The notes beneath the pieces were generated by a model, which was not told the DNA's origin, ran no database searches, and saw nothing but the letters and a program-made list of their open reading frames with translations. Positions 5,973 to 6,110 of a stretch of 6,110 nt of DNA are shown piece by piece. Made by a program: the position numbers and the translations under genes. Source of the stretch: Dokdonella_A sp035545255 (GTDB lineage: Bacteria > Pseudomonadota > Gammaproteobacteria > Xanthomonadales > Rhodanobacteraceae); contig DASZYR010000005.1 in NCBI GenBank assembly GCA_035545255.1, forward strand, positions 1 to 6,110. Direction: 5' to 3'. The first letter of the stretch is position 1; each line of letters begins with the position of its first letter.

Positions 5973-6110
5973 GGTTTCTTCGCCGGACTTCATGGCATTC
6001 GCAAGGCCGCCGATCGATCCCTTCTCCCGCTTGCGGGAAAGAGGTTTCTTCGCCGGACTTCATGGTATTCGTGAGGCCGCCGATCGATCCCTTCTCCCGC
6101 TTGCGGGAGA
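5973..6110. repeat. 70-base tandem repeat with hairpin core, runs off right edge
   Basis: Bases 5973-6042 and 6043-6110 are two copies of a 70-base unit starting GGTTTCTTCGCCGGACTTCA. They differ at four of the 68 comparable positions (5996/6066, 6002/6072, 6003/6073, 6039/6109). Each unit ends with CTTCTCCCGCTTGCGGG, the core of the palindrome at 5949-5972 in the opposite orientation. The second copy is cut by the window edge, so the number of units is unknown. Confidence 0.85.

Noticed and set aside
5973..6110. Possible CRISPR array at the right edge
   Set aside because: The whole 70-base unit is repeated, including what would be the spacer; there are no unique spacers and no cas genes.

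Overview
This is a GC-rich chromosomal window carrying conserved core genes separated by repeat-rich intergenic DNA. The gene order and proteins fit a proteobacterium, most likely a gammaproteobacterium related to Xanthomonadales or Steroidobacterales. The reasons are an E. coli-like CysD and GyrA, an mtnA gene upstream of gyrA (an arrangement I recall from xanthomonads), and palindromic repeats of the TGTAGGAGCGGC type. The taxonomic call is inference from memory, not a search.

Layout, left to right. Positions 1-503 (minus strand) hold the N-terminal 167 residues of CysD, the ATP sulfurylase small subunit; the rest lies beyond the left edge. A 191-base divergent spacer follows, carrying a TGTAGGAGCGGC-type inverted repeat. 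On the plus strand come mtnA (methylthioribose-1-phosphate isomerase, methionine salvage, GTG start) and, 14 bases later, a small four-helix GtrA-family membrane protein. A 304-base spacer then holds an extended -10 promoter candidate, a GC-rich stem-loop and a paired-hairpin repeat, and leads into a full-length gyrA (DNA gyrase subunit A, 894 aa). gyrA converges on a minus-strand Prx5-type peroxiredoxin (159 aa). The 233 bases between them are filled with palindromic repeats, and a long stem-loop spans the peroxiredoxin stop codon. Upstream of the peroxiredoxin, a fourth repeat cluster with a 70-base tandem period runs off the right edge.

The genes do not form one pathway. cysD and mtnA both belong to sulfur metabolism but are divergent. 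The GtrA-like gene may be co-transcribed with mtnA. gyrA appears to have its own promoter. No phage, defence, CRISPR or biosynthetic system is visible. The points worth a second look are at the repeat and RNA-structure level: a repeat inside the probable gyrA leader, the stem-loop around the peroxiredoxin stop codon, and several distinct palindromic repeat types within 6 kb.
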